A stretch of 17,075 bases of DNA from Spirochaetaceae bacterium (GCA_003454065.1 DMKZ01000075.1:1-17075), one strand, 5' to 3'. Positions 1-8,180 are shown, numbered from the stretch's first letter. The notes: generated by a model not told the origin, from the sequence alone. Numbers and translations: made by a program.

Positions 1-2
1 TT

Positions 3-3000
3 CCTTATGATGTCCCGCTCGAATATGCAGGGCTTACGAGCATAGGCATGATACGCTTGTCTGCGTTCCTTTACAATAAGTTCGGAATAAGCCTTGGATC
101 AAAGGAATTGAAAGGCAAGGGCCTGTTGGAGCTGGAGAACGAGGTCTTGAAGGCTTGGATGGAGTGCGGTGTTCAACCGCTTGCGGCGGATGGCGCTCGC
201 GCCAAGGCCGATGTCTTCGAACCTTATCCTCTGAGCGCCGCGCAGCTTGGAATATACATGGAATGCATGAAAGAGCCGGAGAGCACGTCCTACAACATCC
301 CTGTGGTATTGGAATTCGTCAAAGAGACGGACGCGGAAAAATTGGCGCAGGCGGTTGCTGCTGTGATTAAAGCTCATGCTTCCGTGAACGTTCATTTCGA
401 AACGATCGACAGTCAGGTCATGGTGGTGGCGAACGATTCCGATGAAATCGAAATTCCGATTTTCGATATGTCTCAAGCGGAGAAAGATAAATATAAAGCG
501 GAGTTCTCCAAGGCGTTTCATCTGAACAAAGGGCCTTTGTATTCTTTTGCGATAATAAGAAGCGCGGAATCGGTTTGCCTTGTTTTGGATTTTCATCATC
601 TCGTATTCGACGGATATTCCCTCGATTTGTTCTTCGGGGACTTGTCTGATGAATTGTCCGGAAGGCACCTTGCGGCGGAAGGAGCGAACTATGCGGATTT
701 CGTGAAGTGGCAGCAGGGAATGCTCGGCGGCGAGGCTGCAATAGAATTCGACAGGTATTTTGCAGGAATTTTCGAAAAGTTCGAGTCGCCTTCGCAGATA
801 ACGCCGGACAAGCCGAAGTCCGATGCTCCGGGCAAGAGCAGGACGGTGAGAAGCGTTTTGCCGCAATCGCTTGCGGATAAAGCGGTGAAACGCACCGGAG
901 TTTCCGAGGCGGCGTTCTTTTTAGCTGCCGTGAATTATGTGGTTGCGAGGCTGACCAATTCCGACAATGTCTATATTTCCACGATTTCGTCAGGGCGTAG
1001 CGAGGTCCGTTTTTCCAGAACATTCGGCATGTTCGTCAATACGCTTCCGCTTGCTTCGGAGCTGTCTCAAGGCGCAATAGACGATTACATCAAAGGCGTT
1101 GCGGACGGTTTTGCTCGTGCGATAGAGCACGAGAATTATCCTTTTGCCCAAGTGGCCGACAAATGGGGCTATTCCGTTAAAGTCATGTACGCCTACCAGC
1201 GCGACATAGTGCAGAAGCCGGAAATTCCCGGACTTGTTAGCGAACTTGCTGATGAATCCAATGACCTGATGTTCCCCATATTCGTGCGCATTGTGGATGA
1301 CGGAGGCAATCCGGCGATAGAAGTGAAATATGATGACTCGATGTATTCCGAGGGATTTGCCGGAAAAATCGCGAAATATTGCTGCACCGTAGCCTCGCGC
1401 TTTGCCGAGGACGGAGGGAAAAAGCTCCGCGGCGTTTCCCTTCTCGATGAGTCGGAAAGACGACTGCTTGATAGTTTCCATACGGTTGAGGAGCAGGTTA
1501 GGGTTCCTGATGATGTGTTTTTCTTTTCGGGCATGGAGAAGAATGCGGCGAAGCATCCCGATCGTTTGGCGCTGATCGCCGCAGACGGCAGATTCACATA
1601 CAAGGAATTCGACAACATTACGGATAGAGTCGCGAATGCCTTGATAAAGCGCGGTGCGAAAGCCGGAAGCAAAGTCCTTGTTCTTCTTCCCAGAACTTCC
1701 AGGGCTTTGTTTGCGTTCTTCGGAGCAAGCAAAGCGGGGTTGGGGTATATTCCGTTCGATCCGTCTTATCCTGTGGAAAGGATAAATCTGGTCATAGAGG
1801 ATTCCGATGCTCAGTTCGTAATAACTTCGTCGGATATGCTTTCTCGCTTCGAAGGCAGAAACGCTGTCGATATAGAGGAGCTCTTGAAGGAAAAGGATGA
1901 CTCGAAGCCGCATGCTAAAATATCGAAAGACGATATTTCATATATGATCTACACATCCGGCTCCACCGGCAGGCCCAAGGGCGTGATGCTGACTCACAGG
2001 GGAATGGCGCATTATGTGACTGATATGCCAGACAAGGAAATGGTGAATACGCTGCGGAGATGCTGCTCGGTCTATTGCTCCATAACGACATTGTCGTTTG
2101 ATATATCAGTGATGGAGTATTCGCTCGCCCTGAGCAACGGTCTGACTTTGTATTTTGCGAACGAGGCGGAATGCAACAATGCCGACATGCTGGCTGAAAG
2201 GATGATGGAGACCAAGTCCGATGCGATAAGTGGAACGCCTTCGAGGATTCAGACTCTTCTGGCTTCTCCGAAGTTCTGCGAAGCTCTTCGAAAATACGGC
2301 AAATTGGTAATATGCGGTGGCGAGAAATATCCTGACAAGCTCATGCTCGATCTCAAGAAGCTTGTTGACCATCCGATGAATATCTACGGGCCTTCGGAGA
2401 TAACCATCTCCTGCAATGAGCATGATTTGGCAGGCGATAGCATAGTCACGATAGGAAAGCCGACGCCCGGAGTAACCGAATACATAGTCGATACCGACGG
2501 AAACGAGCTCCCCGTAGGAATGGTCGGCGAGGTATATATAGGCGGATGGGGAGTCGGAAAGGGCTACAACAACCTGCCGGAGATGACCAAAGACCGTTTC
2601 ATAGATTACAAGGGCGAACGCATTTACAAATCCGGAGACTATGGCAGATGGCTTGAGAACGGCTATATGCAGATACTCGGCAGGAAAGACAACCAGATAA
2701 AGCTCCGCGGGCTTCGCATCGAACTCGGCGAGATAGAGACCGTTCTGGCCGCTCAACCCGGAATGAAGCACGTTGCAGTCAAGATCGAGAAGATAAACGG
2801 CATAGAGCATCTTTGCGCATGGTTTGCCAACGACAACGAGGTTGACATTCAATCCTTGAAGACCGAATTGGGGAAAACCCTTACGCCATACATGGTGCCG
2901 ACAGCTTTCATGCAGCTGGACGAAATACCGTTCACACCGAACGGGAAACTTGATTTGAAGAACCTGCCTTTGCCTTCGGTTTTCCGAGGAAGCGGAGAGG

Positions 3001-4445
3001 CTGCGCAAACCAAGGCGGAGAAGGATTTCTGCGAGATATTCTCTTCGCTGCTCGCTGTTGATGACGTGTTGGTTACGGAGAGTTTCTTCGATTTGGGCGG
3101 AACATCGCTTCTGGTCACCAAAGTCGTGATAGAGGCGAATAGGCGCGGATACGGCATAGTCTTCGGAGACGTATTTGCGAATCCGACGCCGAAGAAGCTG
3201 GCATCGATGTTCGAGAAGGGAGGCGTATCGGATGCTGACACGGCGGATAGCGAAATAGAGGATTACGACTATTCGGAAATCAACAGATTGCTGGAGAGGA
3301 ACGCGCTTGATTCGTATTTGAACGGAGAGCTGGTTGCTTTAGGAAACGTTCTCCTGACGGGTGCTACGGGATATCTGGGGATGCATGTTCTTCACGAACT
3401 GCTCGAAAGCACCGATTGCACCATCTATTGTCTTGTCAGGGGAGGAAAGCGAAGCCCCGAGACAAGGCTTAAAGAACTTCTGATGTATTATTTCGAATCT
3501 CCTTGCAAGGAATTGTTCGGAACCAGGATCATACCGGTGGAAGGCGACATCACGGACAAGGTGAAATTGGAAGCGTGCAAGCGGCTGCCGATAGACACCG
3601 TCATAAACTGCGCGGCTAGCGTAAAGCACTTCGCAGCGGACTCGAGAATCGAAGACATAAACGTCGGAGGCGTTGTCAACCTTATCGATTTCTGCTTGTC
3701 TAAGAATGCGAGGATGGTTCAGACCTCGACAATGAGCGTGGTTGAAATAGGCTTCAAGGACATGCCGGAAACATGCAGGCCGAACGAACAGTCGTTGTAT
3801 TTCGGGCAGGATCTTTCCAATAAATACGTTCATTCCAAGTTTTTGGCGGAAAGGGCGGTTCTCGAAGCAGTTGCGAAGAAAGGTCTGAAGGCGAAGATAA
3901 TGCGATACGGCAATTTGTCGGCAAGGCAAAGCGATGGCGAATTCCAGATTAATTTCGAGTCCAACTCCGCCATGGGCAGGCTTAGGGCTTTTACGACATT
4001 GGGCTGCGCGCCTTTCAGCTTGCTTGATGAAACCATGGAGTTTTCGCCTATCGACATGGTTGCGAAAGCGACCGTCAAGCTGTCTCGAACCCCTGAGAAT
4101 TGCATGCTGTTCCATGTGATAACCGATCAATACGTTCAGATGGTCCATGTGTTCAACGAGATGAAGGCGATGGGGTATGATGTGAGCTTCACGGAGAAGG
4201 AGTCGTTTGACAAGGCATTTGCAGACATTCAGTCCGACCCTAAGAAGGCGGCTCTTCTGACGAGCCTGATGGCTTATGCTTCCAATGCGAATGAGCGCGA
4301 GCGCAGGATTCTTTCCATGGATAGGCATTATACGCTTCAGGTCCTTTACAGGATGGGATTCGTCTGGCCAATAATCTCGTGGGATTATTTCAGAAAGTTC
4401 GTTGGGGCGCTGAGCGGACTCGGATATTTCGACGAAGGGTTTTAG
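3..4445 (+). CDS. Non-ribosomal peptide synthetase, 3' part (T-C-A-T-reductase)
   Basis: This is the C-terminal part of a modular NRPS that builds a short peptide and releases it reductively. The frame is open to the left edge, and the codons before the ATG at 48 encode the end of a carrier-domain core (GLTSIG, candidate phosphopantetheine serine at 39-41), so that ATG is internal and at least one module lies upstream. Counting from the Met at 48: condensation domain about 58-470 with intact HHLVFDG at 183-189; adenylation domain about 490-975 with YTSGSTGRPKG at 635-645, NIYGPSE at 778-784, KSGDYGRW and PNGKLDL (Lys967); carrier domain with DLGGTSLL (Ser1020); terminal thioester-reductase domain from about 1098, with GATGYLG and a YxxxK pair (Tyr1260, Lys1264). 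No thioesterase is present, so release should be NAD(P)H-dependent, to an aldehyde or alcohol (family knowledge). The genes downstream include its activating PPTase. The product cannot be named from this sequence. Confidence 0.95.
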   Translation, partial: PYDVPLEYAGLTSIGMIRLSAFLYNKFGISLGSKELKGKGLLELENEVLKAWMECGVQPLAADGARAKADVFEPYPLSAAQLGIYMECMKEPESTSYNIPVVLEFVKETDAEKLAQAVAAVIKAHASVNVHFETIDSQVMVVANDSDEIEIPIFDMSQAEKDKYKAEFSKAFHLNKGPLYSFAIIRSAESVCLVLDFHHLVFDGYSLDLFFGDLSDELSGRHLAAEGANYADFVKWQQGMLGGEAAIEFDRYFAGIFEKFESPSQITPDKPKSDAPGKSRTVRSVLPQSLADKAVKRTGVSEAAFFLAAVNYVVARLTNSDNVYISTISSGRSEVRFSRTFGMFVNTLPLASELSQGAIDDYIKGVADGFARAIEHENYPFAQVADKWGYSVKVMYAYQRDIVQKPEIPGLVSELADESNDLMFPIFVRIVDDGGNPAIEVKYDDSMYSEGFAGKIAKYCCTVASRFAEDGGKKLRGVSLLDESERRLLDSFHTVEEQVRVPDDVFFFSGMEKNAAKHPDRLALIAADGRFTYKEFDNITDRVANALIKRGAKAGSKVLVLLPRTSRALFAFFGASKAGLGYIPFDPSYPVERINLVIEDSDAQFVITSSDMLSRFEGRNAVDIEELLKEKDDSKPHAKISKDDISYMIYTSGSTGRPKGVMLTHRGMAHYVTDMPDKEMVNTLRRCCSVYCSITTLSFDISVMEYSLALSNGLTLYFANEAECNNADMLAERMMETKSDAISGTPSRIQTLLASPKFCEALRKYGKLVICGGEKYPDKLMLDLKKLVDHPMNIYGPSEITISCNEHDLAGDSIVTIGKPTPGVTEYIVDTDGNELPVGMVGEVYIGGWGVGKGYNNLPEMTKDRFIDYKGERIYKSGDYGRWLENGYMQILGRKDNQIKLRGLRIELGEIETVLAAQPGMKHVAVKIEKINGIEHLCAWFANDNEVDIQSLKTELGKTLTPYMVPTAFMQLDEIPFTPNGKLDLKNLPLPSVFRGSGEAAQTKAEKDFCEIFSSLLAVDDVLVTESFFDLGGTSLLVTKVVIEANRRGYGIVFGDVFANPTPKKLASMFEKGGVSDADTADSEIEDYDYSEINRLLERNALDSYLNGELVALGNVLLTGATGYLGMHVLHELLESTDCTIYCLVRGGKRSPETRLKELLMYYFESPCKELFGTRIIPVEGDITDKVKLEACKRLPIDTVINCAASVKHFAADSRIEDINVGGVVNLIDFCLSKNARMVQTSTMSVVEIGFKDMPETCRPNEQSLYFGQDLSNKYVHSKFLAERAVLEAVAKKGLKAKIMRYGNLSARQSDGEFQINFESNSAMGRLRAFTTLGCAPFSLLDETMEFSPIDMVAKATVKLSRTPENCMLFHVITDQYVQMVHVFNEMKAMGYDVSFTEKESFDKAFADIQSDPKKAALLTSLMAYASNANERERRILSMDRHYTLQVLYRMGFVWPIISWDYFRKFVGALSGLGYFDEGF

Positions 4446-4454
4446 AAGCGCCTT
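4437..4454 (+). repeat. Dispersed motif copy at the NRPS stop codon
   Basis: GGGTTTTAGAAGCGCCTT is a near copy, one T shorter, of the motif repeated at 7982, 8122 (inverted) and 8267. It spans the NRPS stop codon TAG (4443-4445). A weaker relative (GGTTTTCAGAAGCGC, 5455-5469) sits at the end of the PPTase gene. The function is unknown. Confidence 0.5.
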
Positions 4455-4462
4455 AAGTTTTC

Positions 4463-4469
4463 GGGAGGT
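4463..4469 (+). promoter_or_regulatory. Ribosome binding site of the STAS gene
   Basis: GGGAGGT lies 7 nt before the ATG at 4477 and only 1 nt before an in-frame TTG at 4471. It therefore decides the start in favour of 4477. Confidence 0.8.
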
Positions 4470-4476
4470 ATTGTTT

Positions 4477-4767
4477 ATGACTATTGAAAGCATTGCGGAC
4501 GGCGCCGTTGCGACCATTTCCCTGACGGGATGGCTTGACACGCAAAGCGCTCCTGAGTTCGAAACTGCTCTTGCAGCCCTCGGACCCGAAACGACAAGCC
4601 TTGTTTTGGATTTGAAAGGCTTGGAGTACATTTCATCTGCCGGCATCCGTCAGGTCGTGTCGGCATATAAGAAAATGAACGGCGCGCTGATTGTCCGGAA
4701 CGTGTCCGACGGGGTTATGGATGTATTCAACATGTCTGGCGTGAGCAAGAAGCTGAATATCGAGTGA
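4477..4767 (+). CDS. STAS-domain anti-sigma factor antagonist-like protein
   Basis: This 96-residue single STAS domain is of the SpoIIAA/RsbV type. In partner switching such proteins bind an anti-sigma-type kinase when unphosphorylated and let go when a serine is phosphorylated. The signature LDLKGLEYISSAGIR is at residues 44-58; candidate phosphoacceptors are Ser53 and Ser54. The usual Asp before the serine pair is replaced by Ser, as in many environmental STAS proteins. The start is ATG 4477, chosen from the well-spaced GGGAGGT. It lies 31 nt after the NRPS stop, and its own stop overlaps the GTG start of the PPTase (GTGA), so all three are probably co-transcribed and the last two translationally coupled. 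The likely partner is the phosphatase/kinase protein encoded at 5519-7519. The final target is not visible here. Confidence 0.9.
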   Translation: MTIESIADGAVATISLTGWLDTQSAPEFETALAALGPETTSLVLDLKGLEYISSAGIRQVVSAYKKMNGALIVRNVSDGVMDVFNMSGVSKKLNIE

Positions 4768-5474
4768 GCTATTTTCAAGATGTTGGCGAGCGGGATTTTG
4801 TCCATATCCGCATTGCCGATATTTCGTCTTTAGGGCTTGCCAAGTCGCATTCGGCTCTGTTGCGGCTTTTGCCCTCGGAGGATCGCGAAAAGGTTTCGGC
4901 GTATGTGCGCGAGAATGATCAGATGCTATGCTTGGCAGGCCGGACCATGATAAGGGCTTTGGCTATGGAGACGACAGGGCGTTCTGACATTCGTTTGAGA
5001 TTCTCCGAATTCGGCAAGCCGTCCTTCGCATTTGAGAATGCGCCTCACTTCAACCTGTCGCATTCCGGAGATTGTGTCGCATTGGCATATTGCAACAGTC
5101 CTGTTGGCGTGGACATCGAGCAATGCAAAGATTTCGAATGGGAAGATGCTGCAGGTTTTTTCTCCGATGCCGAGAAGGCCCTCATTTTGTCGGATCGCGA
5201 TAATTTGGGATGCTTTTACAAAGTCTGGACGATTCGCGAGGCGATTTCAAAGGCAGAGGGTCAAGGTCTCCCCGCTTTCGATTCGAGCGCGATTTCAATT
5301 GATTTCGCAAGAAAAGAGGCGCTGCTCAATGGGAAAAAGCTGTTTTTCGACGATTGGAATGTTTCTGGGTATTCTTTGAGCGTGTGTTCGCAACGGCGTT
5401 TTGATGCGGTCGTGTCGTTCGTTACGCGCGAGGATTGGCAACGCATGACGGAGCGGTTTTCAGAAGCGCTATGA
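4764..5474 (+). CDS. Sfp-type 4'-phosphopantetheinyl transferase
   Basis: This enzyme transfers phosphopantetheine from CoA to the carrier-domain serine, turning the apo-NRPS into its active holo form. It is 236 residues long, normal for the Sfp/Gsp class. Visible motifs are RTMIRALAMETTGR in the N-terminal half, FGKPSF, FNLSHSGDCVALAY, the metal-binding GVDIEQ and the second signature WTIREAISKAEGQGL. The last has Arg where Lys is more usual (W-x-x-K-E-A), a conservative change. The start is GTG at 4764, overlapping the STAS stop by 4 nt; no better Met is available before the conserved region, and translation is probably coupled to the STAS gene. The position directly behind an NRPS makes it the dedicated activator, although it could also serve other carrier proteins. 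Confidence 0.95.
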   Translation: MSYFQDVGERDFVHIRIADISSLGLAKSHSALLRLLPSEDREKVSAYVRENDQMLCLAGRTMIRALAMETTGRSDIRLRFSEFGKPSFAFENAPHFNLSHSGDCVALAYCNSPVGVDIEQCKDFEWEDAAGFFSDAEKALILSDRDNLGCFYKVWTIREAISKAEGQGLPAFDSSAISIDFARKEALLNGKKLFFDDWNVSGYSLSVCSQRRFDAVVSFVTREDWQRMTERFSEAL

Positions 5475-5518
5475 AAAAAAGAGATTAGGGTTCAAATGAT
5501 TTATCGGAAATTTCGCGT

Positions 5519-7519
5519 ATGAAAAACAAGAAGCATAAATCCATAAGAAAATGGGTCGTCATCAGTTTTATGATTACGTTTCTGATGTCCTTGGCAATCT
5601 CCAGCGCGATTGGTTTGAGGACGGCATACAAAGATGTGATGCGGGAAGGTGAGAGCCGTGCGAGAAGCTGCGGTGAGATTACAAGCTACTTCTTGAGATA
5701 TTGGGATTCTGGAAACCTGGGGGAAACTGCAGACGAATATTCCTATATGACCGCTAGAATGCTTACTCGGAACTACTGCATGGGGTTTCAATTGGATTAT
5801 TTGTATGCATATCGGATCGATGTTGCAAGCGGCAAAAGAAAGTACGTGTTTTGTTCGTCGGCAGATGAGGAGAAAGACGAAAGGGCGCAGGGATTTGTCA
5901 ACGGAAACGCTTCAATAGACTATCTGCTGCCCGAGGAGATGGCTATATTGAACGGCGACTTGAGCATCCAGCATATTTATCTGAGGAACCAATATGGAAA
6001 CGAAACCACATGGTTGGTTCCTTATTTGGATGAGGAAGGCAAGCTCAAGGCATTCATAGGCATGGACTTCTCGATGGAAAGTGAGAAACGGATGATCATG
6101 AGGGCGTTTGCGCTTAATGTGCTGGCGATTTTCTTTTCGCTTTCTTTCGGTCTTGCTGTTCTTCTGGCATTGATCGGACGCAGGATAATCAAGCCCATAA
6201 ATGCCGCATACGAGAGCATGATATGCTTTGCATCATCCGGTGAACATGGCAAAAAATTTGCTTTCGATTCGACCGGAAAGGACGAGATAGAGAGGATAGT
6301 CCTTGCATTTGAGAAGATGAAGGGCGATATAAACGCCTATTTGGGCAATATAGATGCGCTGACAAGGGAGAAGCTTGAAACCGATGTCCAGATAGATGTT
6401 GCTCGACGAATACAAAACGGTCTGGTTCCGGAAACGATGACCAAGAACGGTGAAACCTTTAGCGTCAGCGCGCTTACGCGGCCTGCCAAATTGGTGGGCG
6501 GAGATTTTTACGATTGCTTTGCGAGGGGTGCGAACGAAGTTTGCGTAATGATCGGGGACATCTCCGGAAAAGGCATTTCCGCAGCCATGTTCATGGCCAT
6601 GACGAAAACCATGATGCGTGAAAAGCTGATGGCGGGACTCAGTCCTGCCGATGCCCTGAATCAGGCTAATGCCGAGCTATGCGCTGCAAATCCGGAGGGG
6701 CTCTTCGCTACGGTTTTCGCTGCCGTTTTCGATTTGTCCGAAGGTGAAATGGTCTTTTCCAATGCAGGGCATACTCCTCCGATCGCCTTTGTCGATGATG
6801 TTTCGCTAATGGAGCTCGATAGCGGGATGGCTCTCGGACTTTTCGACGACTTCGCATTTGAAAACCATACGATGGATTTTCCGGCGGGATATGGCATGTT
6901 GGTCTATACGGACGGAGTGACTGAGGCGACGAATCCGAACCGCGAGTTTTTCGGTTCCGGCAGGCTCATGGACTCCTTGCGCGGCGTGAAGCCTGATGAG
7001 AATGCCGCTAGCGAAGCGGTTTACAGGGTCAGAAACGCAGTGGAGATCTTTTGTCAGGGAAGCGAGCCGTTCGATGATATGGCAGTGCTTGCTTTCTTCA
7101 GTTTTGCCGATGCTCCGCAGAAGCGTGCTGTGGGGGATAGCAAATGGGTCGGGCTTCCGGTTTCCCTTGCGTCCTTCGATATTGTCAAAGGTGCGATCAT
7201 CGATGTTGCCGGCGATAATGTTGCGACAAAGCGCGTTTTGCTTGCATGCGACGAGACAATTGCGAATGTTGTCCGTTATTCCGAGGCGACCAGTTTCAAG
7301 TTCGCATGTGGCGTGAAGAACGGCATTCTCGAAGTGATTTTTTCAGACGATGGCATTCCGTTTGATCCTACTTCCTATAAGTCCGACAGCAAGGAATTCG
7401 AGTTTCTGGATCAGGGCGGCATGGGAATCGGCATCATGCTTCAGAGTTGTTCCGATATGGAATACAAGCGCGAAGACAACAGCAATATGCTTGTTTTGAG
7501 GTTTGAATTGGATGTGTAG
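5519..7519 (+). CDS. Membrane SpoIIE-family phosphatase with C-terminal anti-sigma-type kinase domain
   Basis: This 666-residue sensor-effector belongs to partner-switching signalling. In order: TM helix about 12-36; a periplasmic or extracellular sensor region about 37-192; TM helix about 193-219; HAMP and linker helix about 220-300; PP2C/SpoIIE phosphatase about 315-530 with metal-binding acidic motifs GGDFYD, GDISGKG, YTDGVTEA and FDDMAVL; GHKL kinase (RsbW/SpoIIAB type) about 548-666 with N-box ACDETIANVVRYS, G1 SDDGIPFDP and G2 GGMGIGIM. Family knowledge says the phosphatase dephosphorylates a STAS protein and the kinase phosphorylates or sequesters it. Having both activities in one membrane protein lets an external signal set the state of the STAS protein encoded two genes upstream. 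The gene begins 44 nt after the PPTase; GGAAA at 5506-5510 is only a modest ribosome site. The input signal and any sigma factor are unknown. Confidence 0.93.
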   Translation: MKNKKHKSIRKWVVISFMITFLMSLAISSAIGLRTAYKDVMREGESRARSCGEITSYFLRYWDSGNLGETADEYSYMTARMLTRNYCMGFQLDYLYAYRIDVASGKRKYVFCSSADEEKDERAQGFVNGNASIDYLLPEEMAILNGDLSIQHIYLRNQYGNETTWLVPYLDEEGKLKAFIGMDFSMESEKRMIMRAFALNVLAIFFSLSFGLAVLLALIGRRIIKPINAAYESMICFASSGEHGKKFAFDSTGKDEIERIVLAFEKMKGDINAYLGNIDALTREKLETDVQIDVARRIQNGLVPETMTKNGETFSVSALTRPAKLVGGDFYDCFARGANEVCVMIGDISGKGISAAMFMAMTKTMMREKLMAGLSPADALNQANAELCAANPEGLFATVFAAVFDLSEGEMVFSNAGHTPPIAFVDDVSLMELDSGMALGLFDDFAFENHTMDFPAGYGMLVYTDGVTEATNPNREFFGSGRLMDSLRGVKPDENAASEAVYRVRNAVEIFCQGSEPFDDMAVLAFFSFADAPQKRAVGDSKWVGLPVSLASFDIVKGAIIDVAGDNVATKRVLLACDETIANVVRYSEATSFKFACGVKNGILEVIFSDDGIPFDPTSYKSDSKEFEFLDQGGMGIGIMLQSCSDMEYKREDNSNMLVLRFELDV

Positions 7520-7689
7520 GGAATAGTTTCGAAGAGGTTGATCTTTTGTTTGATAATGCGGCCAATTCCGAATTGAATTCGTAAAAAGTCGAAAAAACTC
7601 TCGATAAGGACACATCCAAGAAGCGCGGAACGGGTGCAATCATCTGCACTTGCTCTGATAAGGTCAATTTGGGAAATGACCTTTTGGCA

Positions 7690-7832
7690 TTACCCATGGA
7701 ATACATTTGAGAATACTCCAGATCTTTTCCCTCGATGAGTTCGATTCCATTTCTCGCTGCGAAATCCTTGGCTTGCGTTGTGAGCCCGCTCCACGAAAAA
7801 TACCAAAATCGGATAACCGCATCGTCTTGAAA
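7690..7832 (-). pseudogene. Relic resembling the end of an Mrr-like restriction endonuclease domain
   Basis: On the minus strand, the frame following a TGA at 7833-7835 contains SGLTTQAKDFAARNGIELIEG then KDLEY. This matches the pattern at the end of Mrr_cat-type nuclease domains (T-x-x-A-x-x-F-A-x-x-x-G-I-x-L-I-[DE]-G-x-x-L). The C-terminal nuclease-fold part of DUF234-type ATPases looks similar and is the alternative. There is no start codon with a ribosome site, a stop cuts the frame on the upstream side, and the rest of the catalytic domain is missing. After the match the frame runs into antisense of the SpoIIE-type gene. If real, it is a decayed fragment. Recognition is by pattern only. 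Confidence 0.35.
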
Positions 7833-7972
7833 TCAATTTTGAAAAAACCTCATAATAAACATTGCGATTTTCTTTCGGGAAGAGAATAAAACAGCCGTTG
7901 TTGCTTGTCGGATTGCCGTGTATTTCGAGGCTTTCCGCCGGCTTTTCAGTCGGAAGGACATCTGGCAGGTTT

Positions 7973-7998
7973 GGACTCTGGGGTTTTTAGAAGCGCCC
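7973..7998 (+). repeat. Left arm of a perfect 26-bp inverted repeat
   Basis: The arm starts GGACTCTGGGG and ends TTTTTAGAAGCGCCC. Its exact reverse complement is at 8122-8147, 123 nt away. The right half of the arm is the dispersed motif GGTTTTTAGAAGCGCC. Confidence 0.9.
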
Positions 7999-8001
7999 TT
8001 T
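7982..8001 (+). repeat. Dispersed motif, direct copy 1
   Basis: GGTTTTTAGAAGCGCCCTTT is identical over 20 nt to 8267-8286. The two direct copies bracket the promoter, the inverted copy and the hairpin (285 nt offset). Confidence 0.9.
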
Positions 8002-8035
8002 AGACTTTCAATAATATTCTAGACTGCTTTAGACT
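8001..8035 (+). promoter_or_regulatory. Three TAGACT repeats, candidate operator
   Basis: TAGACT occurs at 8001-8006, 8020-8025 and 8030-8035, ending 1 nt before the -35 element of the promoter below. The last two are one helical turn apart (10 nt) and the first is 19 nt earlier, so a regulator could bind one face of the DNA. No regulator is identified. Confidence 0.4.
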
Positions 8036-8036
8036 C

Positions 8037-8065
8037 TCGACAATTTATGCCTGTCGTAATATAAT
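8037..8065 (+). promoter_or_regulatory. Sigma70-type promoter for pyrBI-pyrE
   Basis: TCGACA (8037-8042) and TATAAT (8060-8065) are separated by exactly 17 nt. Transcription should start near 8072, giving a leader of about 230 nt before the pyrBI ATG at 8303. The leader contains the second arm of the inverted repeat and the hairpin at 8181-8224, which leaves room for control by attenuation or by leader structure. Confidence 0.6.
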
Positions 8066-8121
8066 TCCTTAGCGTTTTTGAATCCCATTCGCCGTTTGGG
8101 GTTTTCTGCGCTATTAGTTCG

Positions 8122-8147
8122 GGGCGCTTCTAAAAACCCCAGAGTCC
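8122..8147 (-). repeat. Right arm of the perfect 26-bp inverted repeat
   Basis: Exact reverse complement of 7973-7998. In a transcript starting at the 8037-8065 promoter only this arm would be present, so the two arms would not pair in that RNA. Read-through RNA from the upstream operon could form the full stem. Confidence 0.9.
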
Positions 8148-8180
8148 GATTTCGCCTGATGCCTTTCGGGTCTGAAAACC

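Noticed and set aside
48..50. ATG at 48 as the NRPS start
   Set aside because: It falls inside a carrier-domain core that continues in frame to the left edge.
4471..4473. TTG at 4471 as the STAS start
   Set aside because: Only 1 nt after GGGAGGT; ATG 4477 has proper spacing.
3339..4646. 435-codon open frame on the minus strand
   Set aside because: Antisense to the NRPS reductase domain and STAS gene; no domain and no ribosome site.
7707..7889. 60-codon plus-strand frame in the spacer
   Set aside because: TTG-type start, no ribosome site and no domain; the opposite strand explains the region better.
7910..7970. Intrinsic terminator after the SpoIIE gene
   Set aside because: The short stem TTTCCG/CGGAAG is weak and is not followed by a T-run.
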